Source: Bacteroidaceae bacterium (GTDB lineage Bacteria; Bacteroidota; Bacteroidia; Bacteroidales; Bacteroidaceae). Taken from it: a DNA stretch of 54,985 nucleotides. Shown in pieces: positions 6,893 through 16,545 of the stretch. The notes under the pieces are model-generated. The model saw only the letters and a list, made by a program, of their open reading frames with translations. It made no database searches and was not told the DNA's origin. The stretch's first letter is position 1. Every line of letters begins with the position of its first letter. The position numbers and the translations under genes are program-made. The stretch covers positions 1 to 54,985 of the forward strand of contig JAFXVZ010000007.1 in NCBI GenBank assembly GCA_017534535.1, given 5' to 3'.

Positions 6893-9261
6893 AACTTATA
6901 ATAGAGGCTTAGCAAGATATTTCGTGGGCGGATTTCGTAAGATGAATACGATTTAGTAAACATCTCGGAATCCGCCAGCGTGTAATTATATGTTTTCTGA
7001 TTTAGGATATTCTTAGCAGAAAGGATGAATTGCCAAGCATCATTGATGTTATACTCTGCCTTGCAATCAAACAATACCAAATGCTTCGACACGTCATCAG
7101 TAAATTCTGTATAGTAATGCTCACCCAGCACACTGAAGTTCAGTTTCTTCCACGGAGAGAAGATCATCTCCAACGTCTGTGTATAACTCTGCGAGTTAGT
7201 TGAGGTGTCAAACTCATCCATTTTTATGTGGGTGGTGTTATATTCCAACTTATACACCACATTCCACCATGAATTGAGGCGACCATTGATATAAGGTGAT
7301 ACAGAAATGGTGCTACTGGTAAATGGAATCTCTGTACCATTACGTTCCATCACGTCTTTCGACAGATTACTCCTGATACTGATACCTATCTTACCTTTCA
7401 ATGACTCGATACCCTTACTGATGTTGGCATTCGCTTCCCACCAATCTGAATGATACTTGCCTTCACCATAACCCTTGATGAAATAACCATTATCAATACT
7501 CATAATTTCAGACAAATAAGTATCAGATCCCCAATATGATAAGTCCACATTAACGAATACCGAGGATTTAGGATGACTATATCGTCCTGCCAACTCCAAA
7601 GTGGTATTTCGATAGCCCCTAAAACCAGGATAGCCCGCATTGATGGTATAGTAATCACTGAACAACATACCGGGATAGAGGTTCATGCGCTTGCGCTCGT
7701 TGGATTTCAATGCTGCCTCCAATGAAAGCGAAAGGTTTTTAGAAGCCTCATACTTGACTGAGAAAGCAGGCGAGAAATAGACTTTAGATTTGCTGATATC
7801 CAAAGCAGTTGGTTTATTCTTCAAATTATAATGCCCATATTTCAAAGGGAACTTCAGCTCTGCCTGCATTTTGTCAGTTATAAAGGTAAACGACAAGCCT
7901 GTATAAGCGTTAAAGATATTGGTCTGTGAGTCTATGTTAGGGATTTCTAGCGGATTGAAGCCAGCCAACTGCATATCGAGCGAACGGAAATTGACTGTAG
8001 CTCCACCTTCTAATGAGATTGTGAGGTACTTACCAGTTTTGCGGTCAATCATCGCCCCAACTTCCGCATAAGCTGAACTCGATTTGATGTTTTGCTTGAA
8101 AGTTTCCTCCTGCTGCTTCACATGCAACTCCTGAGGTCTAAGGTACAAGCCCGCATTGGCGTTGAGGGTGAGGATGCTCTTCCCCAAGTGGTGCTTGAAG
8201 ACAAAATCATCCTTTAGAAACAGTGGTTTGGACTCAGCCAACTGGTCGTTGTTGAAGGTACCCGTAATTGTTTTATCCACATCATACCACTCTGTAGCAA
8301 AGCTCAATTGGTTACGCAGGAATTGCTTATCTGTATTGGAAAGCAAGATGATATCTGCCTGGATATCGTGCTGATGGCTCTTAGCCTGCTCACCCATGAT
8401 ATGCTCCATCGTTTCGTTGCCATTCAAGAAATAGGTAGTCTCGTCAAAACTGGATGCGGTGAGGCGATCTGTGTGGTAATACAAGTTGAGACTCAACTGA
8501 TAATCGTTGTTGAGCTTCCAAGATGTTCCCAAATTGGCGATGGCACTTCTATTAAACCTCACCCGCTCAGGAGAAAGAGGTGCCAAAGTAGGTTGTACGT
8601 TAAGAAAGTTCTTTAAGCTGAAGTCAATGCCACTACCACCATATATACTATTAGACATCATCCAATCTTCCTCAATACCACCAAAGCCATTCAGCACACC
8701 CGCAAAGTTCAAACCCGTATTATCAGCCTTAAACTGCAAGGTGGTCTGCATCTTACTACCCAAATTAATAGCGTTGAGATCTGTATTCACCAACAAAGGC
8801 TTGAATCCCAGTCCACCCTTCATGGAACCCGACCACTGAGACTCTCCTCCTTCCTTCAGGATTACATTGATAGAGGCACTATTGCTGTATTGCATACCTT
8901 TCATCACCTTCATTACTATGTGGTTTTCAGTAATCTCGACACGTTCCACATCCTCAGGCTTCATATTATATACAGGGTCACCCGTTTGTAGGATGTCCAT
9001 ACCATTCACATATATCTTCTCGATAAACAAACCATTATAACTAAATGAGGTGTTTCCATCAAAGGTCATATCTGAGATGCCTGGCATCTTCTTCAGCACA
9101 TCCTCCAACTTCTTGTCGCGAATATCAGTGAAGCTCTCCACATCATAGCTCACCGTCTTTTCCAGACCGTCGTTGCCCACAGCTGTAACCATATCCTGCG
9201 CCCAAAGATAAATGGGAGCCAGGAATATCAAGCACCATAAACATCTCAAGCGTTTTCTCAT
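6889..9261 (-). CDS. TonB-dependent receptor-like outer-membrane protein
   Basis: 790 aa, signal peptide MRKRLRCLWCLIFLAPIYLWA. A plug-like domain (about 35-140: LEDVLKKMPGIS, IYVNGMDIL, VERVEITE) is followed by a long beta-barrel rich in alternating aromatic strands that ends in Phe (LLSLYYKF), the usual barrel signal. The carboxypeptidase-like N-terminal domain of SusC-type receptors and an obvious TonB box are absent, so TonB dependence is uncertain. The ATG overlaps the stop of the GH13 gene by one base (TAATG), so the two are translationally coupled. No SusD partner lies nearby. It may import a sugar, metal or peptide, or only carry the fold. Confidence 0.7.
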   Translation of the reverse strand: MRKRLRCLWCLIFLAPIYLWAQDMVTAVGNDGLEKTVSYDVESFTDIRDKKLEDVLKKMPGISDMTFDGNTSFSYNGLFIEKIYVNGMDILQTGDPVYNMKPEDVERVEITENHIVMKVMKGMQYSNSASINVILKEGGESQWSGSMKGGLGFKPLLVNTDLNAINLGSKMQTTLQFKADNTGLNFAGVLNGFGGIEEDWMMSNSIYGGSGIDFSLKNFLNVQPTLAPLSPERVRFNRSAIANLGTSWKLNNDYQLSLNLYYHTDRLTASSFDETTYFLNGNETMEHIMGEQAKSHQHDIQADIILLSNTDKQFLRNQLSFATEWYDVDKTITGTFNNDQLAESKPLFLKDDFVFKHHLGKSILTLNANAGLYLRPQELHVKQQEETFKQNIKSSSAYAEVGAMIDRKTGKYLTISLEGGATVNFRSLDMQLAGFNPLEIPNIDSQTNIFNAYTGLSFTFITDKMQAELKFPLKYGHYNLKNKPTALDISKSKVYFSPAFSVKYEASKNLSLSLEAALKSNERKRMNLYPGMLFSDYYTINAGYPGFRGYRNTTLELAGRYSHPKSSVFVNVDLSYWGSDTYLSEIMSIDNGYFIKGYGEGKYHSDWWEANANISKGIESLKGKIGISIRSNLSKDVMERNGTEIPFTSSTISVSPYINGRLNSWWNVVYKLEYNTTHIKMDEFDTSTNSQSYTQTLEMIFSPWKKLNFSVLGEHYYTEFTDDVSKHLVLFDCKAEYNINDAWQFILSAKNILNQKTYNYTLADSEMFTKSYSSYEIRPRNILLSLYYKF

Positions 9262-10946
9262 TACATTTTAATCTTCAACAGTTTAGCACTATAGCCAGGT
9301 ATTACAATATCCATCGCATGACTGGGTGACACATTGATATATTCACTCTTGCCTGATAGCAACTCCTGTGCCTTGACGTGCTCCATCTCAGGCATTTTGA
9401 AATAATCAAATAGATGTACGGGCAGGTTGACAGCAATATCAACAGGGTCTTCATCGAAGTTGACAATAACGAAAATCACCTCTTTGTCAGCTTTACGTAC
9501 AAAAGAGAACTGACGATGCTCATTGTATCGCCAACCTCCAATATTAGCATAAGTGAGATCAAAAAACAGACCTTCACGGATAGCAGCCTCGTTATTGCAA
9601 AGGTTCAACACACGAGTATAGACTTTCTGCAGAGCCTTCTCTTCAAAAGTAAGCTTCTTACCATCAAAAGTTCCTGCATTGTACCATCGGCGCAAGGTGT
9701 CAGGACTCCAATAGTCGAAGATTGTAGTACGACCGTCAAGTCCGCTGAAGCCTTCCTCGTCCATGCCAGCCTCACCCAACTCCTGACCTGCATAGAGCAT
9801 CATCGGGTTAGTATTCAGACAAGCGGAAACCACCAAAGCCGGAATGGCTTTACGCGGATCATCAGCAAAGTAACGAGAGCCGATGCGTAGTTCGTCGTGA
9901 TTTTCCAAGAAATTCAGTATGTGATCTTGGATATCACCCACCTGTTGCCAACATCCACTAATGGCGGTTGCAGACTGACGGTTCTGAATGATGGCAAAGA
10001 GATTGTCATACAACCCCACCTTATCATAAAGATAATCGAAATGACCACGATAGATATAATCGCGATATTGTGCTGGGTTATAGACTTCTGCAATAAACTC
10101 AATACCTGGATGTTGAGCCTTGACTTGAGGTATCGCCCACTCCCAGAATTCCACAGGCACCATCTCCGCCATATCACAACGGAAACCGTCGATGTTCTTG
10201 CCTGCCCAAAAGAGTAGGATATTCAGCATCCTGTGCCAAGTATCTGGTTCAGGGGTAAAATAGCGTTGCCAACCATTCATGTAGTCTATACCATAGTTTA
10301 GCTTCACTGTTTCATACCAATCATTCACGCCAGGATAAGCATCGAACTTATCGTTACCCGTAGCCTTGGCTGGATATTCGTGATAAGGCAATGCCGCCTC
10401 ACCCTGCATATCGAATTGTCCTTGTAACTCCGTGTTGGGAATGTAATAGAAATTATTAGTGGGATTGAATGCAAAAGAGGTATTATCCGTTACTCCAAGC
10501 TGCTTCTCCCCAGCGGGTAGTTGGTCGCTATGATATTGGCGGGCCACATGATTGGGTACAAAGTCGATAATCATCTTCAGTCCGGCTTGATGAGTGCGCT
10601 CAACCAATGTCTCAAACTCCAGCATACGACCTGGTACATCCATCGCCAAGTCTGGATCCACGTCATAATAGTCTTTGATTGCGTATGGAGAGCCTGCCTT
10701 ACCCTTCACTACCGCTGGGTGATCGGGCTGGATGCCATAACGTGAATAGTCTGTCTGAGTGGCATGTTCTATCAAACCTGTGTACCAAATATAATTAGCA
10801 CCTAACTCTTTGATTTTCTTCAATGCTAAAGGTGTGAAGTTGGCCATTTTTCCACATCCGTTTTGGCGAATGCTTCCATTCCTCACACAGCGTTCGTTTT
10901 GGTTGCCAAACAATCGAGGCAACACCTGATAAATTATCTTTTTCAT
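9261..10946 (-). CDS. Cytoplasmic alpha-amylase family (GH13) enzyme
   Basis: 561 aa without signal peptide, so cytoplasmic. The GH13 barrel motifs are in order: DFVPNH at 128-133, GFRCD with nucleophile D258, FIAEVY with acid/base E287, and ENHD with D351. A C-terminal beta domain covers about 470-561. It acts on alpha-glucosidic bonds; hydrolase versus transferase cannot be told. It is the first gene of an operon with the receptor-like gene, linked by the shared TAATG. The unusual Cys-rich early segment (residues 20-32, ERCVRNGSIRQNG) is not a standard GH13 feature. Confidence 0.85.
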   Translation of the reverse strand: MKKIIYQVLPRLFGNQNERCVRNGSIRQNGCGKMANFTPLALKKIKELGANYIWYTGLIEHATQTDYSRYGIQPDHPAVVKGKAGSPYAIKDYYDVDPDLAMDVPGRMLEFETLVERTHQAGLKMIIDFVPNHVARQYHSDQLPAGEKQLGVTDNTSFAFNPTNNFYYIPNTELQGQFDMQGEAALPYHEYPAKATGNDKFDAYPGVNDWYETVKLNYGIDYMNGWQRYFTPEPDTWHRMLNILLFWAGKNIDGFRCDMAEMVPVEFWEWAIPQVKAQHPGIEFIAEVYNPAQYRDYIYRGHFDYLYDKVGLYDNLFAIIQNRQSATAISGCWQQVGDIQDHILNFLENHDELRIGSRYFADDPRKAIPALVVSACLNTNPMMLYAGQELGEAGMDEEGFSGLDGRTTIFDYWSPDTLRRWYNAGTFDGKKLTFEEKALQKVYTRVLNLCNNEAAIREGLFFDLTYANIGGWRYNEHRQFSFVRKADKEVIFVIVNFDEDPVDIAVNLPVHLFDYFKMPEMEHVKAQELLSGKSEYINVSPSHAMDIVIPGYSAKLLKIKM

Positions 10947-11027
10947 ACTAACATGTTTTTCATAATTAAAATAGCAAAGTGATTATTCATTATTGCCAAG
11001 TAAGATCTCAATAATGCAAAGACAATT

Positions 11028-11789
11028 TCAATTGTCAATAATCGCTTTTGCAGTTTGATACCCCAACTTAAATATCTCATCTGCCTTCTCCAAATCCATA
11101 TTACTGAAGCCGGAGAGGTTCACAGGTTCAATGAGCACATCAGCCAGTGCCCTCTCCTTCATCGCATTAGCACGAAACATCAGGTGATAGGTTCGCTCCG
11201 CAATGTTGATGATGTTCATCTTGCTTTCAGGACGCGGCATTGGACTCACATTGATTGCATAAATCTTATGACACTCTTCTCGTATAGGTGTTACAGGCAG
11301 ATTCATCAGTACGCCCCCATCAACATAGTGGACACCATCTATCACAATTGGTGAGAACAAGACGGGCATACAGCATGATGCCGCCACACAAGAAGCAATT
11401 TCGCCCTCACGGAAAAGCACCGTCTGACCGTAATCCAAGTCGGTGGCAGTGACCACTATCGGCACAGGCAACAGTTCCAACCTTTGACGCTTCAAATGCG
11501 ACTTGAGGAATTCTTGCAGCTCTTCCAAATCAAAGAAACCTGTAGTGGGCAAAACCAGTTTAGTGAGGTCAGTGAACTTTAGTCCTTCAAAAAACTCCAG
11601 CACCTGATAAGGCTCATTGCCGTCGGCATAAAGCACCCCCACCAACGCCCCCGCACTTGTTGCGCTGATAATCTGTGGACGAATGTCGTGCTCAATCAAA
11701 GCCTGTATAGCACCAAGGTGTGCAAAGCCTTTGATAAAGCCTCCACTGAGCACAAAACCAGTCTGATATTTCACGTCTATACCCATCAT
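11028..11789 (-). CDS. Patatin-like phospholipase family protein
   Basis: 253 aa. The patatin fold is indicated by a Gly-rich oxyanion loop (SGGFIKGFAHLGA, about 15-27), the nucleophile motif ATSAG with Ser45, and DGG with Asp157. The first residue of the usual GxSxG motif is Ala instead of Gly, a variant. Such proteins hydrolyse acyl chains from phospholipids. No signal peptide or membrane segment is seen. The ATG at 11789 was chosen over a TTG at 11792; the next codon is also ATG. Divergent from pheT, with 123 bases between. Confidence 0.8.
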   Translation of the reverse strand: MMGIDVKYQTGFVLSGGFIKGFAHLGAIQALIEHDIRPQIISATSAGALVGVLYADGNEPYQVLEFFEGLKFTDLTKLVLPTTGFFDLEELQEFLKSHLKRQRLELLPVPIVVTATDLDYGQTVLFREGEIASCVAASCCMPVLFSPIVIDGVHYVDGGVLMNLPVTPIREECHKIYAINVSPMPRPESKMNIINIAERTYHLMFRANAMKERALADVLIEPVNLSGFSNMDLEKADEIFKLGYQTAKAIIDN

Positions 11790-11868
11790 CAAACCTTAAT
11801 TATTCAATTTACTCTGCTAAAGTAATCAATTTCTTGCGATTTTAGTGCCTCTTTCAGAAAAAATATGC

Positions 11869-11876
11869 TAACTTTG
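11869..11876 (+). promoter_or_regulatory. -7 box of pheT
   Basis: TAACTTTG, a perfect TAnnTTTG, 36 bases before the pheT ATG. No clear -33 element at 19-21 bases. Confidence 0.6.
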
Positions 11877-11912
11877 CATGATTTTTGGTGATAACAATAA
11901 ATTTTCAATGAT

Positions 11913-14375
11913 ATGAATATCTCTTATAACTGGTTAAAAGAGTTTGTTGATTTCGACTTAAAGCCATTGGAACTGGCTGATGCACTGACTTCTATCGGTT
12001 TGGAAGTGGGTGGCGTGGAAGAGATTCAGGCCATCAAGGGCGGACTGGAAGGTTTGGTGATTGGCGAGGTGCTTACTTGTGAACCTCACCCCAATTCAGA
12101 CCACATGCACGTAACCACTGTGAATTTAGGCAATGGTGACCCTGTGCAGATTGTCTGTGGTGCACCTAATGTAGCAACCGGACAGAAAGTAGTGGTGGCT
12201 ACCATCGGAACCAAACTCTATGATGGTGATGACTGCTTCACCATCAAGAAATCCAAACTTCGTGGCATCGATTCATGTGGTATGATTTGTGCTGAGGATG
12301 AAATAGGCATTGGTACAGACCACTCTGGCATCATCGTACTGCCTGAAGATGCAGTGGTAGGAACTCCTGCCAAAGATTATTACAACATCAAGAGTGATTA
12401 TGTACTCGAGGTGGACATCACGCCTAACCGTGCTGACGCTTGTTCACACTATGGTGTAGCTCGCGACCTCTATGCTTACTTAGTTCAACGGGGTATCCCA
12501 ACTCAACTACATAAGCCGAGTGTGGATGCTTTTAAAGTGGATAATAATGACTTGGATATCAGCGTGACTATTGAGAACGGGGATGCTTGTCCTCGATATG
12601 CTGGCATAACCATAAAGGGTGTAACTGTAAAAGAGAGTCCTGATTGGTTGCAGAACCATCTGCGCATGATTGGCCTCCGTCCTATCAATAACATTGTAGA
12701 TATCACCAATTACATTCTGTTTGCTTACGGACATCCTATGCATTGCTTCGATGCTGATAAAATTAAGGGTAACCAGGTGATTGTAAAGACCTTGCCTGAA
12801 GGTACACCTTTCATAACCCTGGATGGTGTGGAGCGTAAGTTGAGCGATCGCGACCTGATGATTTGCAACGCAGAAGAGCCTATGTGTATTGGTGGTGTGT
12901 TCGGTGGCTTGGAGAGTGGAACAACCCAGGAGACGAAGAATGTGTTCCTCGAGAGTGCATACTTCCACCCTACTTGGATTCGCAAGACAGCTCGTCGTCA
13001 CGGATTGAGTACCGATGCTTCTTTCCGTTATGAGCGTGGCATTGACCCAAACAATACCATTTATATTTTGAAGTTGGCTGCCCTGATGGTGAAGGAGCTG
13101 GCTGGCGGTGAGATTTCTTCTGACATTAAAGATGTTTCTTGCAAGGACTTCCCTCCTTTCCGTGTAGAAGTAACTTACAAGCGTGTGAACGACCTGATTG
13201 GTAAATCCATTCCTGTTGAGACGGTAAAGAGCATCGTGAAAAGTTTAGAGATGGAGATTGTGGCTGAGACCGCTGAAGGATTGACTCTCGATGTACCTCA
13301 GTATCGCGTGGACGTACAACGTGACTGCGATGTGATTGAAGATATTCTGCGTATTTATGGTTATAACAACGTAGAGATCCCTACCACCTTGAAGTCAAGT
13401 TTGGTTGCTGAGACAGAGACTGATAAGAGTAACAAGCTGCAGAATCTGGTAGCTGAACAGTTGGTGGGTGCAGGCTTCAACGAGATCTTGAACAACTCGC
13501 TTACGAAGGCTGCTTACTATGACGAGTTGACTTCTTATCCATCTGCCAACTTGGTAAGACTGATGAACCCGCTTAGTAGCGACTTGAATGTGATGCGTGA
13601 GACGATGCTGTTTGGTGGTTTGGAGACGATTGCTCGCAATGCGAACCATAAGAATCCCGACTTGAAGTTGTTTGAGTTCGGTAATTGCTATTACTACCGC
13701 GAGGAGAAGCGAAACGAGGAGAAGGCTTTGGCTCCCTATTCAGAGAGCTATCACTTGGCTTTGTGGCTCACAGGTAAGGACAAGCAGGGTTCTTGGATCC
13801 ACGGTGACGAAGAGAACAATGCTTACATGCTGAAAGCTTATATTGAGAATATCTTCGGTCGTATGGGTCTGCGTATGCGTGACCTTGTAGTTGAGAATCT
13901 GAAGACCGACATCTATGCTTCCGCTATTGTTATCAAGACACAGGGTGGCAAACGTTTGGCGATGATTGGTTCTGTAACCCGTAAGATCCTGAAGCAGTTC
14001 GACATCGACAATTCAGTGTATTATGCTGACATCAACTGGATTGAGGTATTGCGTAGCATCCGTTCTCATAAGGTGAGCTTCAAGGAGTTACCTAAGTTCC
14101 CAGCTGTACGCCGTGACTTAGCGCTGTTGGTTGACAAGAGTGTGCAATTTGCCCAGATCGAGAAGATTGCCTTCGATTCTGACCGTAAACTCATCAAGTC
14201 CGTTAACTTGTTTGATGTATATGAGGGCAAACACCTAGAGCCAGGCAAGAAATCGTATGCTGTCAGCTTTACTCTCCAAGATGAAACGCAGACCTTGAAC
14301 GACAAGGTCATTGATAAGGTGATGCAGAAGCTTATCAAGAACCTGGAGGAGAAAGCAGGAGCAAGACTGAGATAA
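11913..14375 (+). CDS. pheT: Phenylalanine--tRNA ligase beta subunit
   Basis: 820 aa, full length for bacterial PheT. Charges tRNA-Phe as an alpha2beta2 enzyme with PheS, which is not in this window. N-terminal EMAP-type tRNA-binding domain (about 40-150, HPNSDHMHV and GAPNV), B3/B4 editing domain (about 210-370), B5 domain (about 400-480), synthetase-like core, and C-terminal ferredoxin-like anticodon-binding domain (about 725-820, FPAVRRDLALLV). The start MNISYNWLKEF is the conserved one. The yebC gene follows after 93 bases. Confidence 0.98.
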   Translation: MNISYNWLKEFVDFDLKPLELADALTSIGLEVGGVEEIQAIKGGLEGLVIGEVLTCEPHPNSDHMHVTTVNLGNGDPVQIVCGAPNVATGQKVVVATIGTKLYDGDDCFTIKKSKLRGIDSCGMICAEDEIGIGTDHSGIIVLPEDAVVGTPAKDYYNIKSDYVLEVDITPNRADACSHYGVARDLYAYLVQRGIPTQLHKPSVDAFKVDNNDLDISVTIENGDACPRYAGITIKGVTVKESPDWLQNHLRMIGLRPINNIVDITNYILFAYGHPMHCFDADKIKGNQVIVKTLPEGTPFITLDGVERKLSDRDLMICNAEEPMCIGGVFGGLESGTTQETKNVFLESAYFHPTWIRKTARRHGLSTDASFRYERGIDPNNTIYILKLAALMVKELAGGEISSDIKDVSCKDFPPFRVEVTYKRVNDLIGKSIPVETVKSIVKSLEMEIVAETAEGLTLDVPQYRVDVQRDCDVIEDILRIYGYNNVEIPTTLKSSLVAETETDKSNKLQNLVAEQLVGAGFNEILNNSLTKAAYYDELTSYPSANLVRLMNPLSSDLNVMRETMLFGGLETIARNANHKNPDLKLFEFGNCYYYREEKRNEEKALAPYSESYHLALWLTGKDKQGSWIHGDEENNAYMLKAYIENIFGRMGLRMRDLVVENLKTDIYASAIVIKTQGGKRLAMIGSVTRKILKQFDIDNSVYYADINWIEVLRSIRSHKVSFKELPKFPAVRRDLALLVDKSVQFAQIEKIAFDSDRKLIKSVNLFDVYEGKHLEPGKKSYAVSFTLQDETQTLNDKVIDKVMQKLIKNLEEKAGARLR

Positions 14376-14468
14376 TTGAAATTTTTCATTGTCAATTTCA
14401 TAAATCGCTTTGCGACTATGAATATTTGCATTGCAATTTTGATTTAAATTAACTAAACATAAATACCA

Positions 14469-15200
14469 ATGGGAAGAGCGTTTGAATATAGAAAAGCTGC
14501 TAAGCTGAAGAGGTGGGGCCACATGGCTAAGACCTTCACCCGTCTGGGCAAGCAAATCGCCATTGCTGTAAAGGCTGGCGGTCCAGAACCTGAAAACAAT
14601 CCTACGTTGCGTTCACTCATCGCCAACTGTAAGCGTGAGAATATGCCGAAGGATAACATCGATCGCGCCATCAAAAATGCGATGGGCAAAGATCAAAGCG
14701 ATTACAAGAGTATGACTTATGAAGGCTACGGCCCTCATGGTGTGGCTATCTTCGTGGATACACTGACTGATAATCCTACCCGTACGGTGGCTGATGTACG
14801 TTCAGTGTTCAACAAGTTCAGTGGTACCCTGGGCACCATGGGTTCTCTGGCATTCTTGTTCGACCACAAGTGTGTGTTCACCTTTAAGAAAAAGGATGGC
14901 CTCGATATGGATGAGTTCATCCTGGACATGATTGATTACGACGTTGACGAGGAGTACGATGTTGACGATGAAGAAGGAACCATCACCATCTATGGCGATC
15001 CTAAGAGCTATTCTGCTATCCAGAAGCGCCTGGAGGAGCAAGGTTTCGAGGACGTTGGTGGCGACTTTACATACATTCCTAACGACCTGAAAGATGTAGC
15101 TCCTGAACATCGTGAAACTATCGATAAGATGGTGGAGCGTCTGGAGGAGTTCGACGATGTCCAGAATGTTTATACCAACATGAAACCTGAAGAAGAATAA
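14469..15200 (+). CDS. YebC/PmpR-family (TACO1-like) protein
   Basis: 243 aa. The conserved N terminus MGRAFEYRKAAKLKRWGHMAK and the three-domain YebC layout are present (HHSPN-type basic start, then TYEGYGPHGVA and an acidic DVDEEYDVDDEEGT stretch near 155-175). Family members act as DNA-binding regulators or, as shown more recently, help ribosomes through stalling sequences. Which of these applies here is unknown. It lies directly after pheT, and its 3' end meets lptG head-on across a palindromic terminator. Confidence 0.92.
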   Translation: MGRAFEYRKAAKLKRWGHMAKTFTRLGKQIAIAVKAGGPEPENNPTLRSLIANCKRENMPKDNIDRAIKNAMGKDQSDYKSMTYEGYGPHGVAIFVDTLTDNPTRTVADVRSVFNKFSGTLGTMGSLAFLFDHKCVFTFKKKDGLDMDEFILDMIDYDVDEEYDVDDEEGTITIYGDPKSYSAIQKRLEEQGFEDVGGDFTYIPNDLKDVAPEHRETIDKMVERLEEFDDVQNVYTNMKPEEE

Positions 15201-15201
15201 C

Positions 15202-15361
15202 AATTGACAATTGACAATTGACGATTGACAATTGACGATTGATTATTGACGATTGACAATTAACAATTGACTATTAATGCATATTTATATAAAGAGTAGA
15301 GTTGATAATTTCAACTCTACTCTTTATAATTGTCAATCGTCAATCGTCAATTGTCAATTGT
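15202..15361. repeat. Inverted arrays of CAATTGAC-type repeats around a terminator
   Basis: Left of the central hairpin, short units of the CAATTGACAATTGACGATTGAC type are strung together (15202-15270). On the right (15329-15361) the same motif appears in reverse complement (GTCAATCGTCAATTGTCAATTG). Together they make a long imperfect palindrome of about 160 bases around the terminator between the convergent yebC and lptG genes. Similar low-complexity strings are common in Bacteroidales intergenic DNA. Confidence 0.75.
15288..15328. terminator. Bidirectional terminator between yebC and lptG
   Basis: A perfect stem: AAAGAGTAGAGTTGA (15291-15305) with TCAACTCTACTCTTT (15311-15325), extended by TAT/ATA to 18 pairs, with a five-base loop TAATT. 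The A and T flanks allow function on both strands. Confidence 0.85.
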
Positions 15362-16545
15362 TATTTCGGTGCCCTACGATACAAGAAAAACGCAATAAAA
15401 GCGTAGAGAATATTCGGAATCCACACAGCGATAACAGGAGGCATATTGCCGTTAACCGCAAACGTAGAAGAAACTGTCTGGAACAAGATATAACTGAAGC
15501 TCAGGCCTAAGCCAATACCTAAGTTCAAACCCATACCGCCCTTCATCTTTCGCGATGACAACGAAGCACCAATCAACGTCAAGATAAACGACGCAAATGA
15601 CATTGCAATTCGTTTATGATACTCTATCTCAAACTCTTTCGTATTTGACAAGCCCCTCGCACGTTGCCTGTCAATATATTCACTCAACTCGGGATTCGTC
15701 ATCATCTCCTGCTGATTCTGCATCAAAATCAAGTCATCTGGTGTTAACTTGATCAACGTATCAATACGATTACCTCTCTTAATGACCTCACGCTCACCCC
15801 CCAACTCACGAATCATATAATCCCGGGCTGACCAATGATTAGCATGTAATGTATCATACACAATCGTACGAGCAGTCATGTGCGACACAAGCTGTTTACC
15901 ATCAAACTTATCCAGCGAAAAACGATAACCCGTCTTGCGATTATCTTCATAACGCTCAATATAAGCCACAACATTAGTATCCACCTGCATCTGAATATTG
16001 CGAGCAGTATTCGTCTTACGCTCCTTGTAATACTTATCCTCAAAATTGATGCGCGTCACACTGCCCTTCGGGATAATGTAAGCCCCCAGGAAAAATGTCA
16101 CAATAGAGATAATCGCAGCAGACACCATATAGGGACGCAACATACGCTTAAAGCTCATACCTGTGGAGAACATCGCAATAATCTCAGAGTTTTCCGCCAT
16201 CTTTGCAGTGAAGAAAATCACGGCGATGAACACAAACAACGGACTGAATAGATTGGCAAAATAAGGTATGAAATTTTGATAGTAATCGAAAATGATTGCG
16301 TTCCACGGAGCCTCGTGCTGCATGAAACGATCCATCTTCTCGTTGAAGTCAAATACCACCGCAATGGAAATAATCAGAGCAATAGCGAAAACATAAGTAC
16401 CCAAGAACTTCGCCATGATGTAGTAATCAAGACGCTTCAAATACTTGTGCGGCATCAAGTTCCATAGGCTTTGAGCCCAAGCATGATTCTTCAACCATTG
16501 CTCGAATTTGTTTTTCCATCCTCCTATGTTCCAGAACTTTCCCAT
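15361..16545 (-). CDS. LptF/LptG-family permease (YjgP/YjgQ)
   Basis: 394 aa inner-membrane protein of the lipopolysaccharide export ABC transporter. Three N-terminal membrane segments (about 45-70, 95-115, 135-165), a periplasmic jellyroll-like region (about 170-300) and three C-terminal segments (about 305-390) fit the LptF/LptG topology. The motif ENSEIIAMFSTGMSFKRML is the coupling region contacting the ATPase LptB. Its start overlaps the tgt stop (TAATG), so lon-tgt-lptG behave as one minus-strand unit. LptF versus LptG cannot be decided; lptG is the more usual name next to tgt. Confidence 0.88.
   Translation of the reverse strand: MGKFWNIGGWKNKFEQWLKNHAWAQSLWNLMPHKYLKRLDYYIMAKFLGTYVFAIALIISIAVVFDFNEKMDRFMQHEAPWNAIIFDYYQNFIPYFANLFSPLFVFIAVIFFTAKMAENSEIIAMFSTGMSFKRMLRPYMVSAAIISIVTFFLGAYIIPKGSVTRINFEDKYYKERKTNTARNIQMQVDTNVVAYIERYEDNRKTGYRFSLDKFDGKQLVSHMTARTIVYDTLHANHWSARDYMIRELGGEREVIKRGNRIDTLIKLTPDDLILMQNQQEMMTNPELSEYIDRQRARGLSNTKEFEIEYHKRIAMSFASFILTLIGASLSSRKMKGGMGLNLGIGLGLSFSYILFQTVSSTFAVNGNMPPVIAVWIPNILYAFIAFFLYRRAPK

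Noticed and set aside
6934-6943. A further exact TTCGTAAGAT copy, as a third site of the inverted-repeat family
   Set aside because: A single decamer inside the receptor coding region, with no second copy nearby; chance is sufficient.
6889-10946. SusC/SusD-type utilisation locus
   Set aside because: The receptor lacks the N-terminal domain typical of SusC and no SusD-like lipoprotein is adjacent.
15202-15361. CAATTGAC array as CRISPR
   Set aside because: Units are directly joined, variable and inverted around a terminator; no unique spacers.
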